Below, one piece after another: positions 42,530 to 51,504 of a DNA stretch of 61,380 nucleotides. The number at the start of each line of letters is the position of its first letter. The stretch's first letter is position 1. The notes under the pieces were generated by a model. It was not told the DNA's origin and did not search any database. It saw only the letters and a program-made list of their open reading frames with translations. The translations under genes were made by a program, and so were the position numbers. Source of the DNA: Gemmatimonadota bacterium (lineage in GTDB: Bacteria; Gemmatimonadota; Gemmatimonadetes; Longimicrobiales; Gaopeijiaceae); the NCBI GenBank assembly GCA_027623325.1, contig JAQBXY010000021.1:1-61380 (forward strand), written 5' to 3'.

Positions 42530-42569
42530 GTAACGGACCGACCCAGAGTTGGTAACGGCCGCGTAACGC
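42530..42569 (-). promoter_or_regulatory. Pho box upstream of the TonB-dependent receptor gene
   Basis: Minus-strand heptamers GCGTTAC (42569-42563), CCGTTAC (42558-42552) and CCGTTAC (42536-42530) start 11 and 22 bases apart, so they keep an 11-bp phase with one degenerate unit between. Exactly 10 bases after the last heptamer is TAGAGT, a plausible -10 hexamer, as at E. coli Pho promoters. The box lies about 100 bases before the receptor ATG and just before the divergent M20 peptidase gene. Confidence 0.72.
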
Positions 42570-42594
42570 ATTTCACCGCGCCCGAGGAAGCCGG

Positions 42595-43776
42595 ATGAAT
42601 GTCCGGAACCGTGCCGCCGACGTGGCCTCGCGCACGGACGTCCTCGCGGCCGTCGACCTGATTGGTTCTACGGACGACCGGACGGTCGAGACCCAGATCG
42701 AGTTGTCCGAGATACCGGCACCCCCCTTCGGCGAGGAGCACCGGGCCCGCCGCATGCTCGAACTGTCCGAGGCGGCCGGACTCGGAGCCCCGCACATCGA
42801 CGCCGTGGGCAACGTCGTCGCTAGCCGACAGGGGACGGCCGCATTGCCTCCGCTGGTCGTCTCGGCGCATCTCGACACGATTTTCCCGGCCGGTACGGAC
42901 GTAACCGTACGCCGGGACGGGAACTTGCTGCGAGGCCCCGGCATCTCGGACGACGCGCGTGGTCTCACCGCGATGCTGACGATCGCTCGAGCGCTCGAGT
43001 CCGCTTCCATCTTCACCGAGGTACCACTGCTCTTCGTGGCCACAGTCGGAGAGGAAGGGCCCGGTGATCTACGAGGCGTGAAGCACCTCTTCTCAGATGC
43101 CGGAGCCGCCCATCAAGCAGCCGGGTTCATTTCGCTCGACGGGGCAGGCCTCGAACGGATCGTGGTGAATGGGCTGGGATCTCGACGGTTCCGCATCACG
43201 AGCCGCGGCCCCGGCGGCCATTCGTGGACCGACTGGGGAACGCCAAACCCGATCTCGGCACTGATGGAAGTCGGCCGTCGCCTCAACCGAATCAAGCTGT
43301 GTGCCAACCCTCAGTCGACTCTGACGCTGTCCCGTGTGGGAGGTGGCACCAGCATCAACGCCATTCCGCAGAACGCGTGGCTAGAGATCGATACGCGCAG
43401 CTCGGACGGGCAGCAACTCGACGGCATCGAAGTGTCCCTCCGTGACATCGTGCGATCCGTGGGTAGTGAATGGTCCGCGCTCACCTTCGAGCTGTCCGTC
43501 ATCGGAAACAGACCGGGTGGCAGCACGCCCGTCGCCCACCCGCTGGTTGAAGCGGCCGTGGCCGCCACCCACCACCAGAATCGCACTCCCGTGATGGCAC
43601 TGTCGTCGACGGACGCCAACATCCCGATGTCCCTGGGGATAGCGGCGCTGACCCTGGGCTGTGGTGGAGAAGCCGGACAGGCACATACGACCGACGAGTG
43701 GTACAGAAACCAGGCGGGGCCTGAGGGAATCATCCGCGCCCTCCACACGGTTCTGCTCTTCGCGGGGGTGGCCTAG
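42595..43776 (+). CDS. M20-family metallopeptidase
   Basis: A 393-residue peptidase of the M20/M25 type. S-A-H-L-D-T-I-F holds the first zinc His and Asp, G-P-G-I-S-D-D-A-R-G the bridging Asp, and T-V-G-E-E-G-P-G-D the Glu pair. G-P-G-G-H-S-W-T-D is the dimerisation-domain His. No signal peptide is seen, so it probably acts in the cytoplasm on a di- or tripeptide. A ribosome site GAGGAAG (42582-42588) precedes the ATG at 42595. It shares the intergenic region with the Pho box. Confidence 0.87.
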   Translation: MNVRNRAADVASRTDVLAAVDLIGSTDDRTVETQIELSEIPAPPFGEEHRARRMLELSEAAGLGAPHIDAVGNVVASRQGTAALPPLVVSAHLDTIFPAGTDVTVRRDGNLLRGPGISDDARGLTAMLTIARALESASIFTEVPLLFVATVGEEGPGDLRGVKHLFSDAGAAHQAAGFISLDGAGLERIVVNGLGSRRFRITSRGPGGHSWTDWGTPNPISALMEVGRRLNRIKLCANPQSTLTLSRVGGGTSINAIPQNAWLEIDTRSSDGQQLDGIEVSLRDIVRSVGSEWSALTFELSVIGNRPGGSTPVAHPLVEAAVAATHHQNRTPVMALSSTDANIPMSLGIAALTLGCGGEAGQAHTTDEWYRNQAGPEGIIRALHTVLLFAGVA

Positions 43777-44813
43777 CCGGCCCGTTGGGGTCGGCCCCGC
43801 GTTGCCCCGCCGAGGCCCCTCACGACCGAATGGTCCGCCACAAGCACCGAACCGGACACACCCGACAGTTCAGCGTACCCCCCCACGATCGAGTCGCGGA
43901 GCTGTACGCGCCGCAGCCGGGCTGAAGGCCCGACGACCGTGTGTTCGAGCGTCGAATCGTCCACGACCGTTCCCGCCTCGAGGGTGACGTTGGGGCCGAT
44001 GCGGCCGCCGCGCACCTCGACGCCCGCTTCGATTCGGACCGGCTCGACGATTTCCGCGCCCTCCACCTTCGCGGCCGGATCGACGCCGCCCCGTCCGATG
44101 AGAAGCAAGTGCTCGTTGGTCTCGAGGAGGGTCTCCGGCTTGCCGGCGTCCCACCAGCCGTCGACGGGAGCAGTCGCGATTCGACTCCCTTGGTCGACCA
44201 TGTATTGGAAGGCGTCGGTGAGATAGAACTCACCCGAAGGGCCGGCACCGACCGAAAGAGTATGCCGGATGCCCTCGAACAGAAGCTTGTGGTCCCGCAC
44301 GTAATAGAGCCCGATGTTCGCGAGTTTCGACACAGGCTCCGATGGCTTTTCGACGATGCGAGCCATCGTGCCGTCTTCATGGGTCACGATGACACCGTAC
44401 CGCTGATAGTCCTCGACTTCCTTGGCCCAAATCACGGCTCCGTAGTCCGACCCGAGCGTGTCGATGAGACCGTAGTCCACCTCGAGAACGGCATCGGCGA
44501 AGATGATCAGGACGTCTTCGTCGACGAACGGTTCGGCCAGAGCGATGGCCCCGGCGGTGCCATCCTGAACTTCTTGAAGCACATAGTGGGCACGGAGCGT
44601 CGGATACTCCTCGGCGATCCAGGCCTCGACCGTCTCGCGAAGGTGTCCGACGATGAAGACGATCTCCTCAACCCCCAAGGCCACAACGTCGTCGAGGATG
44701 TATGCCAGAACCGGCTTTCCGGCGACCTTGAGGAGCGGCTTCGGAGTATGATGTGTATGCGGCCTGAGACGGGTACCCTTCCCGGCCAGCGGGATGACTG
44801 CTTTCATCGGCAC
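43773..44813 (-). CDS. Sugar-phosphate nucleotidyltransferase (RmlA-like)
   Basis: A 346-residue protein. The N-terminal nucleotidyltransferase domain begins M-K-A-V-I-P-L-A-G-K-G-T-R-L-R-P with P-K-P-L-L-K-V-A-G-K-P-V, then E-V-Q-D-G-T-A-G-A-I and F-A-D-A-V-L. The C-terminal third is a left-handed beta-helix with hexapeptide-like repeats (I-E-A-G-V-E-V, I-G-P-N-V-T-L). It makes an NDP-sugar from a sugar-1-phosphate; the sugar is not determined. It converges with the M20 gene and overlaps it by 4 bases. Confidence 0.87.
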   Translation of the reverse strand: MPMKAVIPLAGKGTRLRPHTHHTPKPLLKVAGKPVLAYILDDVVALGVEEIVFIVGHLRETVEAWIAEEYPTLRAHYVLQEVQDGTAGAIALAEPFVDEDVLIIFADAVLEVDYGLIDTLGSDYGAVIWAKEVEDYQRYGVIVTHEDGTMARIVEKPSEPVSKLANIGLYYVRDHKLLFEGIRHTLSVGAGPSGEFYLTDAFQYMVDQGSRIATAPVDGWWDAGKPETLLETNEHLLLIGRGGVDPAAKVEGAEIVEPVRIEAGVEVRGGRIGPNVTLEAGTVVDDSTLEHTVVGPSARLRRVQLRDSIVGGYAELSGVSGSVLVADHSVVRGLGGATRGRPQRAG

Positions 44814-44934
44814 TCACATGTTTGTGGCGAGGGGGCGTCGACGGCGCCACACTATAACCCGATTTCCTGGATCTGCGGGAGTCCGAAAACCGACTCTCCC
44901 GACCTGACCACTCGGTCCGAACGAGGATGAAGCG

Positions 44935-45744
44935 ATGATACGAATCGGGGAAGTCGCAGCGCTCGCGGCGATCCTCACGGCCTGCGGAGGCCCGCAGGCA
45001 GGCGGGCAGGCGACGCCTCCAACATCGGGAGGCCTCGACCGGATCCATCTGTACGAGGTCGCGTCCGACGCGATGCCGCAGGGGCTGACGCCTCAGTCTC
45101 AGGAGGCCGGATGGATCGAGGTCAGTGGTTCGGGCTCCGTCCAGGTGACTCCCGACCGTGCGCGGGTGGCATTCGCCATGGAGACCCGCGCCGACGCCGC
45201 TGACGCAGCCGCCGGAAGGAACGCCGACGCGATGGACGCCGTTTTGCGCGCGATCCGCGAGGCCAACTTCGACGGGCTCACCCTGAGCACATTTGGCTAC
45301 ACGCTCCAGCCCGAATATTCGGCAACGAACAACCAACGGTCCCGTGAAATCGCAGCGTACACGGTCCTCAACAACGTCGCAGCGATTACTGAGGACGTCG
45401 ACGCAGTCGGTCGCATCGTTGACGTGGCCATCGCCGCCGGGGCGAACCGGGTGTCGAGCATCTCGTTCTTCGCCTCCGACACCGACGCGGCGCGAAGCGA
45501 TGCGCTCGCTCAGGCCGTGCGCAACGCGCGCGCAGAAGCCGAGGTGATCGCCGAAGCGCTTGGCTATCGCTTGGGAGCACCGCTCGAGATCAACGGTGGA
45601 GCTCAGCGGCCCATGCCGCGAGGCGGTGAATACGGCGATGCGGTAATGCTGCGAGCGGCGGCCACACCGATCGAAGTAGGCGACCAGACGGTACAGGCCA
45701 GTGTTTCGATCCGCTTCGCGCTCAGCCGGGAGTCAGGTGGTTGA
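44935..45744 (+). CDS. SIMPL-domain (DUF541) lipoprotein
   Basis: A 269-residue protein with lipobox L-T-A-C-G-G and a SIMPL domain: I-E-V-S-G-S-G-S-V-Q-V-T-P-D-R-A, A-I-R-E-A-N-F-D-G-L, Y-T-L-Q-P-E-Y and S-V-S-I-R-F-A-L. SIMPL proteins are periplasmic or surface proteins of unclear role, some linked to oxidative stress. The stop overlaps the next start (TTGA). First in a four-gene operon. Confidence 0.83.
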   Translation: MIRIGEVAALAAILTACGGPQAGGQATPPTSGGLDRIHLYEVASDAMPQGLTPQSQEAGWIEVSGSGSVQVTPDRARVAFAMETRADAADAAAGRNADAMDAVLRAIREANFDGLTLSTFGYTLQPEYSATNNQRSREIAAYTVLNNVAAITEDVDAVGRIVDVAIAAGANRVSSISFFASDTDAARSDALAQAVRNARAEAEVIAEALGYRLGAPLEINGGAQRPMPRGGEYGDAVMLRAAATPIEVGDQTVQASVSIRFALSRESGG

Positions 45745-46172
45745 AAGGGATCCTGAGGGGTCTTCTCGAACACGAGGCGCGAACCGATCCCGGGTCAGAC
45801 GATCCGCGACTGCGCGGACGGACGTATGCCATCCCATTCGAAACCGTCTGGCAAGCATCGCTCGCGCTCGGTCGAGGTGGCCTGCGCGGATGGTCTCTCG
45901 GCCACGCCGATGACCAGATCGGCGTGATCGACGTGCTTTGGCGCACCTTCGTTTTTGGCATCGAAGCCGACATTCGCATCGAGATTGGCCTCGACCAGGA
46001 CGCGCAGACGCGGGTCGACCTGCGCGCCCTGTCCCGGAACGGTCGAGGCGATCTGGGCCGGAATCGTCGGGCGATCGGGCGATTCACACGCAAGCTCGAT
46101 CGGCTACTCGATCCACGGCCGGGCCAGGTCTTGGACCCAACCCGATCCCCTCGGTACGAGTCACATCCGTGA
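45741..46172 (+). CDS. DUF1499-like protein
   Basis: A 143-residue protein from TTG 45741. The segment R-T-Y-A-I-P-F-E-T-V-W-Q-A-S-L-A-L then G-W-S-L-G-H-A-D-D-Q-I-G-V-I-D-V resembles the DUF1499 family, and R-V-D-L-R-A-L-S-R follows. Function is unknown. No signal peptide was found. Translationally coupled to the SIMPL gene and to the lipoprotein gene after it (GTGA). Confidence 0.68.
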   Translation: MKGILRGLLEHEARTDPGSDDPRLRGRTYAIPFETVWQASLALGRGGLRGWSLGHADDQIGVIDVLWRTFVFGIEADIRIEIGLDQDAQTRVDLRALSRNGRGDLGRNRRAIGRFTRKLDRLLDPRPGQVLDPTRSPRYESHP

Positions 46173-47116
46173 CCCGCGCACACGGAATCGGAATCGTATT
46201 GTTGATCGCCGCTTCGGCGTGTGGACGCCCGGAGCCTGCCCCCCCTTCGGGGACCGGGGGCGACCCGTCGCCGGAGACCGACGGAAACTTCACCCGCCAC
46301 ACCTACGAACGGAACTTCGTGTTCATCTCCCTGGAGAGCGACAGTCTTTTTCTCGTGCCCTGGCTCATGAAGACGATCGAGACCCCAGATACTGTGACCC
46401 GAACCGCACGCGCATGGCTGGCACGGGGCGGAGTGTGGGAGGGCTTCTACTCCGAGCGTTGGCTCACCGGGCCGACCCGTTCGCCCGGACAGGTGCTTCC
46501 ACAGGGAAGTCTTCGACTCCTCGTCCGGGACGGCAACGCCATCGACGGCATCCTGTTCGAAGAGGGCCCACGCAGTCTGGAACTGATTCTGGGAGACGTC
46601 GAGGCGTCGTGGACCGGCGCGCGCGGAGGGGCTTTCGAACTGCTCGAAGCCGCAGCGTACATCGCCGATCGGCGCGTGGACGGTTTGGTTCTCGATATGG
46701 CTCGCGCCGCGGCCGGTGAAACCCCGCCCGGGGGCGACTGGGCCCTTCTTCTTTCGGGAGACTCGGCCGTCTTCGTCTTCGCGGCCGACGATGAATACGG
46801 CGGCGAGGTCGAGCCGATCTATCGGGGTTGGGCCAGCCTGGAGAACGACGACCTGCAGTGGCCCGAGGCTCGTGTCGACTGGCGTCGGACCGAGGCGTTT
46901 CCACCTGCTCGACGAGATGTTCCGGTGGAGTGGCGGATCTGGACCGTGGACGGGTTGGTGGAGGGTGAGTTGCAGGCTGTGTCCGCTGAAATGCAATCCG
47001 GAGAGGGCCCTGGGCCGCTCTTACCGGTGCACGCGCTCTTCGAGGTCGCCGGTGAAATCTCGACCGTGGAAGGTACGTTTGTTGTTCGCGGTCTCCTCGT
47101 TCATGAACGGCGGTAG
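46169..47116 (+). CDS. Putative lipoprotein
   Basis: A 315-residue protein from GTG 46169, overlapping the previous stop. The signal peptide ends with lipobox A-A-S-A-C-G-R-P. The mature part has E-R-N-F-V-F-I-S-L-E-S-D-S-L-F-L-V-P-W-L, Y-S-E-R-W-L-T-G-P-T, then a C-terminal half with F-E-V-A-G-E-I-S-T-V-E-G-T-F. I do not recognise the family. Tryptophan-rich surface strands suggest a beta-sandwich binding domain. It precedes the DUF445 gene by 6 bases. Confidence 0.62.
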   Translation: MTRAHGIGIVLLIAASACGRPEPAPPSGTGGDPSPETDGNFTRHTYERNFVFISLESDSLFLVPWLMKTIETPDTVTRTARAWLARGGVWEGFYSERWLTGPTRSPGQVLPQGSLRLLVRDGNAIDGILFEEGPRSLELILGDVEASWTGARGGAFELLEAAAYIADRRVDGLVLDMARAAAGETPPGGDWALLLSGDSAVFVFAADDEYGGEVEPIYRGWASLENDDLQWPEARVDWRRTEAFPPARRDVPVEWRIWTVDGLVEGELQAVSAEMQSGEGPGPLLPVHALFEVAGEISTVEGTFVVRGLLVHERR

Positions 47117-47122
47117 AGCACG

Positions 47123-48697
47123 GTGCTGACCGAAGAATTGGTCCGAGCACTCATCACGGTCGGTTTCGGCGCCGTCGCCGGCGGGCTCACGAATACGATC
47201 GCGATCTGGATGCTCTTCCACCCCTATGAGCCCCCGAAACTCTTTGGGCGTTGGTCGGTTCGTTTCCTGCAGGGTGCCATCCCCAAGAATCAACCGCGGC
47301 TCGCGTCGGCCATCGGTCGGACGGTCGGCAGTCGGCTGCTCACCGAAGACGACCTCACGCGAACTTTCGCGGATGGCGAATTCCGGGATGCCTTCGATCA
47401 GCGCCTCGCTCTGTTCGTCAACGAGATGCTGAATACGGAGCGCGGTTCGCTGGAGGAGCTGATCCCAGCAAGCGCGATCGGCGATCTGGAAGCGCTCATC
47501 GCCGATGGGCTGCAACGTGGCCTCGAACAGCTGGAGGCTTACATCGCTTCCGATGCCTTCGAGGCCGCCATGCGCCGACGGGCCGGTGACTTCGTCGAGG
47601 CCATCGCCCACGAGCCGATCGCAGGGATGTTGACCCCCGCCCGAGGAGCCGCCCTGGAGGGGGCGGTCGAAGGGTGGCTCCAGAACGCGGTGGAAAGCGC
47701 CGACTTCACCGAGGCCGTGTCCGACTATCTCGACAGGGCGGCGGGGAAGCTCCTCTCCCATGGACGCACCTTCGAGGAAGTCCTTCCGCTCGGGCTGATC
47801 AGCTCGCTGGAGAAGGCCATCGCCAGCTATCTGCCGCTCGCCGCGGCAAGGCTCGGGGGACTCCTCGAGGACCCCAAGGCGCGGGCGCGTTTCGAAACGA
47901 TGCTGCACGATCTACTTCATCGCTTCCTCCGCGATCTCAAGTTTCACCAGCGTGTCGTAGCCCGTCTCGTCATGACCGAGGATACGGTCGAGAAAGTCCT
48001 CGATACGATCGAGGCCGAGGGTGCCGATCGGCTGTCCGAGATCTTGCGGGACCCTGCCGTCCAGGAGGCGATGGCCCGAGGAGTGAACCAGGCGATCGTG
48101 GACTTCTTGCGCAGACCGGTTCACGAGGTGCTCGGGGAGCCCGATGATCCCAACCTTATCGAGGCCCGCGATACGCTCGCCGGCTGGGTAGTCGGCATGG
48201 CTCGCGATCCCGCAACCCGAGAGTTCCTCGGCGAGAAGCTCCACGCCGGCCTCGAGAAGGCTGGGGCCAAGACGTGGGGAGACGTACTCGAGCGTGTGCC
48301 GACGGACCGCATCGCCGACGCACTGATATTCGCGGCGCGAACGGACGCCGCCCGCAAGGTGATCGACACCGGAGCCCAACGCGTCGCGACGCGACTGCTC
48401 CAGCGACCCATCGGTACGCCCGCCCGCTGGTTCCCCCCGGACGGCCCCCGGCGCATCGAAGCTGCCCTGGGGGACCCCATCTGGGATTGGCTTCAGACCC
48501 AGGTACCTGCGGTGGTCGAACGGATCGACGTGGCCCGGCGCGTCGAAGACAAGGTGCTGCACTTCCCCATGGAGAAAATGGAGGAGATCGTGCGTCGGGT
48601 GACCGACCGCGAGTTGCGCCTGATCGTGCGCCTCGGCTACCTCCTCGGCGCCTTCATCGGACTCGGACTCGTAGCGGTCGACCGATTGTTGGGCTGA
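47123..48697 (+). CDS. DUF445 family membrane-associated protein
   Basis: A 524-residue protein of the DUF445 (YheB-like) family. The first helix contains G-A-V-A-G-G-L-T-N-T-I-A-I-W-M-L-F-H-P-Y-E-P, the signature of the family, and a second helix is at the C-terminus (L-G-Y-L-L-G-A-F-I-G-L-G-L-V-A-V). The long middle is helical with coiled-coil tendency. Function is unknown. Start is GTG 47123. Confidence 0.85.
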   Translation: MLTEELVRALITVGFGAVAGGLTNTIAIWMLFHPYEPPKLFGRWSVRFLQGAIPKNQPRLASAIGRTVGSRLLTEDDLTRTFADGEFRDAFDQRLALFVNEMLNTERGSLEELIPASAIGDLEALIADGLQRGLEQLEAYIASDAFEAAMRRRAGDFVEAIAHEPIAGMLTPARGAALEGAVEGWLQNAVESADFTEAVSDYLDRAAGKLLSHGRTFEEVLPLGLISSLEKAIASYLPLAAARLGGLLEDPKARARFETMLHDLLHRFLRDLKFHQRVVARLVMTEDTVEKVLDTIEAEGADRLSEILRDPAVQEAMARGVNQAIVDFLRRPVHEVLGEPDDPNLIEARDTLAGWVVGMARDPATREFLGEKLHAGLEKAGAKTWGDVLERVPTDRIADALIFAARTDAARKVIDTGAQRVATRLLQRPIGTPARWFPPDGPRRIEAALGDPIWDWLQTQVPAVVERIDVARRVEDKVLHFPMEKMEEIVRRVTDRELRLIVRLGYLLGAFIGLGLVAVDRLLG

Positions 48698-48731
48698 GTG
48701 CCGAGGTACGCTACACAGGCGGCAAGCGCCG

Positions 48732-48992
48732 TTACCGGTCTTCTGGTGTCTCGATTCGAAAGCCGGACCCGCCACGGCTCTTGCGCAGGTCCCGCGTGCC
48801 TCGGGCGTCGGCCTTGCGCTGCAGCCAGGCAAGGGGCGTGAACACCTGCTTGGTCTTTCGGCGTCTCGCTCCGCCGGCGGCCATCACCTTCTCGATGTCG
48901 TCGGGGGTCTGCGTGTAGCGGCCGGGCATCCCAAGCCAGATCCCGATCCCCAGTGCGCCGAGCGCCCCGACGATCATCAGCGTGGGGCCCAT
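48732..48992 (-). CDS. Small membrane protein (86 aa)
   Basis: An 86-residue protein with one N-terminal helix (M-I-V-G-A-L-G-A-L-G-I-G-I-W-L-G-M) and a basic C-terminal part with R-R-R-K-T-K-Q and repeated Lys/Arg. The soluble part is probably cytoplasmic. The family is not recognised. A 49-residue membrane ORF lies upstream on the same strand, 20 bases away. Confidence 0.55.
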   Translation of the reverse strand: MGPTLMIVGALGALGIGIWLGMPGRYTQTPDDIEKVMAAGGARRRKTKQVFTPLAWLQRKADARGTRDLRKSRGGSGFRIETPEDR

Positions 48993-49012
48993 TCGTCAGG
49001 CCTCGCCGTCGA

Positions 49013-49162
49013 TCACTGTTTGGTGGCCATCTCCACGACCAACAGCCCAATCCCGATCGAGAGGATGATCGCTACGGCGTTGGTGCCGACCGCCACCATC
49101 GCGACCACCGTCCAGAAGATGAGGTGGGTGAAGATGTAGCCGCCGGGGACGAGATCGCGCAT
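49013..49162 (-). CDS. Very small membrane protein (49 aa), start uncertain
   Basis: From ATG 49162 the frame encodes 49 residues, with V-P-G-G-Y-I-F-T-H-L-I-F-W-T-V-V-A-M-V-A-V-G and I-I-L-S-I-G-I-G-L-L-V-V as two hydrophobic helices. Upstream of the ATG the same frame is open and looks protein-like (D-I-R-L-P-A-G-H-I-P-A-A-L-A-N) but has no ATG, GTG or TTG, so the real start may be CTG or the gene may be truncated. Function unknown. Confidence 0.4.
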   Translation of the reverse strand: MRDLVPGGYIFTHLIFWTVVAMVAVGTNAVAIILSIGIGLLVVEMATKQ

Positions 49163-49262
49163 CGTTCGCAGATGTTCGGGTTGGTTCGCTAGTGCCGCTG
49201 GAATATGCCCGGCCGGCAGCCGGATGTCACCCCCGCTGGACAGGCTGAGCGTCCGGAGACGG

Positions 49263-49754
49263 TCAGTCCATCGCCTGCATCGGGTCTTCCTGATCGGTCT
49301 CGGTGAAGCGCTGTCTCGCCTCGGCGAGATACCCCGGCTCGAGGCGCAGGAGGTTGCAGATCTTCCGCATGAGGTAGTCCTCCTTACTCGCGAGGTCCCC
49401 GTCGGAATAGACCAGCCCCCACATGATCTCGGCGAGCACCATCTTCTGACCGGTCGAGTAGTTCTCCGCGATCAGGTTGGTGAACTGCCAGAGATCCACA
49501 GCCTCGGATCGTGCCTCCTGGGCCAATTCGAGGAGCCTTTCCGCGTCCGCAGCGCCCAATCCGAATTGGCGGCGAACCGCAGACTCAAGATGTTGCCGCT
49601 CATCATCCGTGAATTCATCGTCGGCGTTCGCCAGCTCGAGGAGCAGGGCGCAGGCGGCGAGTCGAATGTCCTTCTTCGCGACACTGACGTCCGCCTCGGG
49701 AGCCGGACTCATCGATGAAGAGAAGAACCGTTTGATTGCAGAGATCATACTCAT
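49263..49754 (-). CDS. TerB-like family protein
   Basis: A 163-residue helical protein of the tellurite-resistance TerB superfamily. D-I-R-L-A-A-C-A-L-L-L-E-L-A-N-A-D-D-E-F-T-D-D-E-R is the first repeat and G-L-V-Y-S-D-G-D-L-A-S-K-E-D the second; both have acidic metal-binding loops. ATG 49754 follows an upstream frame that has no family similarity. The role is unknown; relation to metal or envelope stress is only family-based. It lies downstream of the ABC exporter genes. Confidence 0.8.
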   Translation of the reverse strand: MSMISAIKRFFSSSMSPAPEADVSVAKKDIRLAACALLLELANADDEFTDDERQHLESAVRRQFGLGAADAERLLELAQEARSEAVDLWQFTNLIAENYSTGQKMVLAEIMWGLVYSDGDLASKEDYLMRKICNLLRLEPGYLAEARQRFTETDQEDPMQAMD

Positions 49755-49800
49755 TTCCCAGTGAAATTCGACTCGAACTCCGACGTCCAAGCCGGCCCAG

Positions 49801-51504
49801 TTAGAAGTCCAATGACTGCACGTTCCGGATTCCTGCCCGTAGAGGCAACCAGGTTGCGAAGATCGTGAGGACTCCCGCGCCGGCAACCCCCATCATCAAG
49901 GGCGCGAGGCCCACCTCGGCCTGCCCCCCCTGCAACCGGGAATTCAAGAACAGATAGACGGGCCACGCCTCGAGAATCACGACCCCTGCCAGATAGATCA
50001 CTGCGGCCATCATGAACAGGAGCCCACCGAACGAAGTCGGGATTTCAGCGATGTTCTCGGTGTCGTAATTCGGGTAGAGCGCACCGAAGCCGAGCGCGAG
50101 GGCCGTTAGTGCGAACGTGACACCGACCATGGTCACCGACGTCAGTATGAGGATGAACGGCGACGCCTCGAGCACGATGTTCGTGCCGATAATGAGCGGC
50201 AGCGCCACGACGAGGAGCGGTAGCGTCCCGACCCAGTACTTCGACCAGAAGATCGTGCGCACGTCCACGGGCGACGACTTCATGAGCCACATCATGCGCC
50301 CCTCGATGGACATCGACGGAAACACGAATCGCGCGGCGATGGCGGCGACGACGAAACCGGCCAGCCCGAGATTGAGGAACGAAATCACGTTGATGATGAG
50401 GAAGGACACCTGCTCGCCCGTGTAGAGCGGCAGCACCGTGATGTTGTAGACGTAGACCACGATGAGTACGCCTAGAAGGATCAGCTGCGACCACTGCGTG
50501 GTGTCGCGGAAGAAGACCCTGACCTCTTTCGATACGAGGCTCCGCGTGCTCGGCCGGGCCCCGGCCAGTGCCCGATCCAACATGAGGGAGCGGACACGAC
50601 CCTCTCTCCGTTCTGCGCCCTCCCGGGCACGCGAGAATCCGGCGTCGTAGTACCAACGGTGCAGCCAAGCGCCCACGACGAAACACATCGCTGCCGTGGA
50701 CCAGAGGAACACGAACGGGAACCACTGGAAGAATCCCCCCAAATAGGACATCAACGCTTCCGTGGCCCACTCGCTCGGCAGCCAGGTCGACGTCGGGGTA
50801 CGCAGTACCGTGACGAAGTCGACGAGGTCGCTGAATTCCTCCGGGCTCATGAGGCGTTCGGGCCGCAGCATCCGGAAGAGAGCGACCACACCTGCCGCGG
50901 CGAAGAGCGCGATCAGGGCCAGGAGGTCGCGAGTGCGTCGGGCCGGGAAGACGTTGACCAACATGAGCGTGACCGCACTGCCCAACACCGCTGGAATGAC
51001 GAGGAAGGAGATCACCGTAGCAACCGCCAGCACGTAGTACATCGGGCCCGCCGCATACACGGCCCCGTACGCGACCAGAAGTGGGATCGCGAGCAACGCA
51101 ACCATCCACGACGAGTCGACGATCGTCTCGATGAGGCGGGCGCTATAGACAGTCTCAGCCTCGACGGGGGCCGCGACCACGAACTCTAGGTCCTCGGAGA
51201 GAAAAAACGTCGATAGCGCCGTGATAACGTTGGACAACACCAAGATCGTGAGGAACGTGAGAAAGGCGAGTCCAAGCAGCTTGGCCGCGAGAAGGTCTCC
51301 GATCCCCTGCGTGCCGCGGAAGTACAACAGCATCCGAAAGATGACAGCGAAGATCAGGCTCCAGAAGAAGAGCCCCACAAAGCCGAGCAGAAGACCCTTG
51401 AACAGCCGCCCCTCATCGGTCTTCGCCCGATTGAGCCTGATGCGGACCTTGGGGCGGAGTAGCCAAATGAGGCCCGCCCGAACGGGAGCCGTGACTTCGC
51501 TCAC
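49801..51504 (-). CDS. ABC-2-type exporter permease
   Basis: A 567-residue membrane protein with about 14 helices. It contains F-L-S-E-D-L-E-F-V-V-A-A-P-V in the first half and L-V-S-K-E-V-R-V-F-F-R-D-T-T-Q-W-S-Q-L in the second, the repeated cytosolic contact helix of 16-helix bacterial exporters. It overlaps its ATPase gene by 4 bases, so both are one transporter. The cargo is unknown. Confidence 0.82.
   Translation of the reverse strand: MSEVTAPVRAGLIWLLRPKVRIRLNRAKTDEGRLFKGLLLGFVGLFFWSLIFAVIFRMLLYFRGTQGIGDLLAAKLLGLAFLTFLTILVLSNVITALSTFFLSEDLEFVVAAPVEAETVYSARLIETIVDSSWMVALLAIPLLVAYGAVYAAGPMYYVLAVATVISFLVIPAVLGSAVTLMLVNVFPARRTRDLLALIALFAAAGVVALFRMLRPERLMSPEEFSDLVDFVTVLRTPTSTWLPSEWATEALMSYLGGFFQWFPFVFLWSTAAMCFVVGAWLHRWYYDAGFSRAREGAERREGRVRSLMLDRALAGARPSTRSLVSKEVRVFFRDTTQWSQLILLGVLIVVYVYNITVLPLYTGEQVSFLIINVISFLNLGLAGFVVAAIAARFVFPSMSIEGRMMWLMKSSPVDVRTIFWSKYWVGTLPLLVVALPLIIGTNIVLEASPFILILTSVTMVGVTFALTALALGFGALYPNYDTENIAEIPTSFGGLLFMMAAVIYLAGVVILEAWPVYLFLNSRLQGGQAEVGLAPLMMGVAGAGVLTIFATWLPLRAGIRNVQSLDF

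Noticed and set aside
45722-46996. Minus-strand frame of 424 codons opposite the lipoprotein operon
   Set aside because: It lies fully against translationally coupled plus-strand genes and shows no motif.
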